A DNA stretch of 64,000 bases from Unio delphinus. Taxonomy: Eukaryota; Mollusca; Bivalvia; Unionida; Unionidae. This document shows positions 62,278 to 64,000 of this stretch, in pieces; position 1 is the stretch's first letter, and every line of letters begins with the position of its first letter. The position numbers and the translations under genes are program-made. Below the pieces are notes generated by a model, which was given only the letters and a program-made list of their open reading frames with translations, searched no databases and had not been told where the DNA came from. The DNA is taken from the NCBI GenBank assembly GCA_029339505.1, contig JAQISU010000123.1, positions 248,001-312,000 of the forward strand, read 5' to 3'.

Positions 62278-63390
62278 ATGGAGAAGGTCTTAGCCAGCAT
62301 TTACTACGATCCAGCTCACCCTGCAGGTTACGGAGGCATTCAGAAATTGTATCGTGCTGCCAAAACTCGCCTGAAAAAGCTCCGTTTACCAGCAGTACAA
62401 CGATGGTTACAAGAACAAGCGACGTACACTTTACACAAACCCATTCGACGAAAATTTCACAGAAGTCGCACTCAAGTGGAAGGCATCGATCATCAATGGC
62501 AAGCCGATTTAGCTGATGTCTCTTATTTAGCCACCTACAATCGTGGCTACAAATATTTGTTTTGTGTCATCGACGTCTTTTCTAAATTTGCCTGGGTCGT
62601 ACCATTGACATCCAAATCGAGCGGAGAGTTAGTACGAGCTTTGCAACTGGTGTTGAAACAAAGCGGTCGTCACCCTCTTCGATGGCAAACCGACAAAGGC
62701 ACCGAATTTCTGAACCAAGCTTTTCAACGAGAATTAAAAAAACGTGACATTCATTTTTTCACCACCGAAAATCCTGAAACCAAAGCCAGTATCGTGGAAC
62801 GTTTTCAACGTACCTTGAAAGAACGCATGTGGAAATATTTTACACATCAACACACTCTCAAGTACATCGACGTCTTACCACACTTAGTCCAAGCCTACAA
62901 TCAATCTTACCATAGAAGCATTGGACGTGCCCCACAAGAGGTGACACCTGACAACGAAGTCACTGTTTTTGAGCGTCTGTTTGGTACGTCCCGGACGAGG
63001 GCTGTCCCCAAGAAAGGTAGAGAAGTGTTAACCCCGGGAGATTGGGTACGCATTGGCAAAACCAAACGCACTTTCGACAAAGGTTACTTACCCAACTGGA
63101 CCACCGAATTGTTTCGTGTTACTGGACGAGTGCGCGATCGTCATCCTACCGTCTATAAATTGGAAGACATGAACGGAGAAGTATTAAAAGGAACATTTTA
63201 CTTGCCTGAGTTACAACGTGTTACCAAAAAAGAAGACGACGTGTACGACATTGAAAGCATTCTCGAACGAAGAACCCGTAAAGTAGGAAAACGTCGTGTC
63301 AAAGAAGTCAAAGTACGTTGGAAAGGATATCCTCCTAGTTTTGATTCTTGGATTGACGCTTCGCAAGTCATCGACTATAAAAAGAAGTGA
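62278..63390 (+). CDS. Retrovirus-like DDE integrase with C-terminal chromodomain
   Basis: 370 aa from ATG 62278. The N-terminal region is LASIYYDPAHPAGYGGIQKL and a helical segment. The catalytic core has DHQWQADLADV (D77), RWQTDKGTEF (D139) and KASIVERFQRTLK (E174), the last two 35 residues apart. It is followed by YNQSYHRSIGRAP, an SH3-like part with DRHPTVYKLEDMNGE, and from about residue 320 a chromodomain: YDIESILERR, VRWKGYPPSFDSWIDA with the aromatic-cage positions Y, W and W. Maverick integrases insert the element with short target duplications, and chromodomains can direct insertion to modified histones. All catalytic residues are intact. Copy C has lost the chromodomain and element A has none. 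Confidence 0.96.
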   Translation: MEKVLASIYYDPAHPAGYGGIQKLYRAAKTRLKKLRLPAVQRWLQEQATYTLHKPIRRKFHRSRTQVEGIDHQWQADLADVSYLATYNRGYKYLFCVIDVFSKFAWVVPLTSKSSGELVRALQLVLKQSGRHPLRWQTDKGTEFLNQAFQRELKKRDIHFFTTENPETKASIVERFQRTLKERMWKYFTHQHTLKYIDVLPHLVQAYNQSYHRSIGRAPQEVTPDNEVTVFERLFGTSRTRAVPKKGREVLTPGDWVRIGKTKRTFDKGYLPNWTTELFRVTGRVRDRHPTVYKLEDMNGEVLKGTFYLPELQRVTKKEDDVYDIESILERRTRKVGKRRVKEVKVRWKGYPPSFDSWIDASQVIDYKKK

Positions 63391-63395
63391 CCATC

Positions 63396-63815
63396 ATGCC
63401 CTTCAATACAGCTTCAGCAACCACAGTGACTACTCCTTCACCCACGTCATCTCTGCAAGATTTACAAAAGCAACCCTTGTGGGTGTGGTGTGGAGAACGT
63501 GTCCCTAAAACGCAAATCGTTTTTTTCTGTCAAATCTTTGTGGTATATTGTGTCATTGGTGCAGCCATTGCTAATTTGAGTTTGCAACAAGGAGACAAAC
63601 AATTGTGGACCATTTTACTCAGCAGTTGCATCGGGTATCTTCTTCCCAATCCTTCCCTGAAATACTCTTACAACGGGAACAACAGTAACAATATTGGGAG
63701 TCTGGCGGCCAACGTTAGTCCTTCTCCTGACAGTCACCCTTCCAATCACAATCCTCTTTTAGATACTCCTTTAACCTCGAGTGACTCCTCGGACAGAAGA
63801 ACATTGGAAATATGA
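63396..63815 (+). CDS. Element B two-helix membrane protein
   Basis: 139 aa from ATG 63396; the reading frame upstream starts only with GTG. Residues 1-25 are Thr/Ser-rich. A segment WVWCGERVPKTQ precedes the first membrane span (IVFFCQIFVVYCVIGAAIAN), and the second span is LWTILLSSCIGYLLPNPSLK. The hydrophilic C-terminus is Asn/Ser-rich. This VPK-span-LWT-LLSS-span layout is a widespread small Maverick protein. Role unknown, perhaps in virion assembly or membrane passage. Its stop overlaps the ATG of the minor capsid gene (ATGA). Remnant in copy C. Confidence 0.75.
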   Translation: MPFNTASATTVTTPSPTSSLQDLQKQPLWVWCGERVPKTQIVFFCQIFVVYCVIGAAIANLSLQQGDKQLWTILLSSCIGYLLPNPSLKYSYNGNNSNNIGSLAANVSPSPDSHPSNHNPLLDTPLTSSDSSDRRTLEI

Positions 63816-64000
63816 ACAACACTATTAACCAATTTTACTTAACGTTACCCAGTGACAGTTCCATGGAGGTGTTTCCTAACAACACATTGTGTTGTTACAC
63901 GTCTAAATTACCTCAAGCTATGCATTTGGATCAAGATGATCACTGGGAAGCAGCTTTAGTGGAAATAATACACCCGACACAAATCAAAAACATCGTCGAA
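63812..64000 (+). CDS. Penton-like minor capsid protein, cut by window end
   Basis: The first 63 codons are visible: NQFYLTLPSDSSMEVFP, then a YTSKLPQAMHLDQDDHWEAA segment ending in LVEII. The YLTLPSDSSM start followed by DDHWEAALVEI is the characteristic opening of the Maverick single-jelly-roll minor capsid protein, which forms the vertices. ATG at 63812 overlaps the preceding stop. Counterparts are broken in element A (23942-24784) and copy C (34300-35025). Confidence 0.88.
   Translation, partial: MNNTINQFYLTLPSDSSMEVFPNNTLCCYTSKLPQAMHLDQDDHWEAALVEIIHPTQIKNIVE

Larger units (their letters stand above)
50905..64000 (+). mobile_element. Element B: Maverick/Polinton (adintovirus-like), open genes, cut by window end
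   Basis: A compact run of open genes, mostly on the plus strand, with PolB, packaging ATPase, chromodomain integrase and minor capsid protein of Maverick type. Gaps between genes are very short and no large gene is broken, in contrast to element A and copies C and D, so this insertion is young or still active. The left boundary is uncertain: I place it near the divergent gene pair, and the adjacent minisatellite may be part of the terminal repeat. Major capsid protein and protease genes are expected beyond 64000. Confidence 0.88.

Overview
The window is eukaryotic, AT-rich animal DNA. It has an interrupted gene with good GT/AG splice sites, tRNA-derived SINEs, non-LTR and Penelope-type retroelement remnants, a hAT-like fold-back MITE, long (TA)n tracts and many minisatellites. 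The SINE types and the abundance of Maverick/Polinton DNA suit a mollusc, perhaps a bivalve; that is an inference with moderate confidence.

Most coding content belongs to Maverick/Polinton (adintovirus-like) elements of two lineages. Lineage A: a full-length but decayed 15.4-kb copy at about 17953-33344, with 240-bp terminal inverted repeats and a short target duplication, plus a fragment of a related copy at 1-1516. Copy A carries a major capsid protein, penton-like minor capsid protein, adenain-type protease, fibre-like protein, small membrane-active/core proteins, PolB followed by an SF1 helicase and an HNH domain, an integrase without a visible chromodomain, a phospholipase A2-like protein, an A32-like packaging ATPase, an HNH/NUMOD endonuclease and two Cys-rich proteins. 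Only the fibre-like gene and small genes remain open.

Lineage B: a nearly undamaged element from about 50.9 kb to the window end, cut off inside its minor capsid gene. Its order is: a divergent gene pair whose 3' ends look like histone genes, a CCHC zinc-knuckle gene, a 1356-aa PolB, a BIR gene, several small ORFs, the packaging ATPase, a series of basic core/membrane-active proteins, a chromodomain integrase, a membrane protein and the minor capsid protein. Every ORF is open and many genes have their own TATA-like box 45-70 nt upstream of the ATG. Major capsid and protease genes are expected beyond the window. Decayed, partly deleted B-lineage copies lie on the minus strand at 34.0-38.9 kb (copy C) and 4.9-6.2 kb (copy D, BIR region only).

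A probable host gene runs on the plus strand as three exons (17041-17128, 41921-42098, 44984-45269). It encodes a small type I membrane protein with signal peptide, one membrane segment and two PPxY motifs in the tail. Element A and copy C lie in its first intron and a higher-order minisatellite in its second. The left 17 kb holds retroelement remnants (Penelope GIY-YIG, L1/Tx1-like fragment, two APE-type LINE copies), SINEs and simple repeats; 45.3-50.5 kb is almost free of genes.

The most unusual signal is the divergent pair at 50.9-52.1 kb: both transcripts end in a perfect histone-type stem-loop followed by a purine-rich element, and they share a compact promoter with CCAAT boxes and a CRE-like palindrome, as in paired replication-dependent histone genes.
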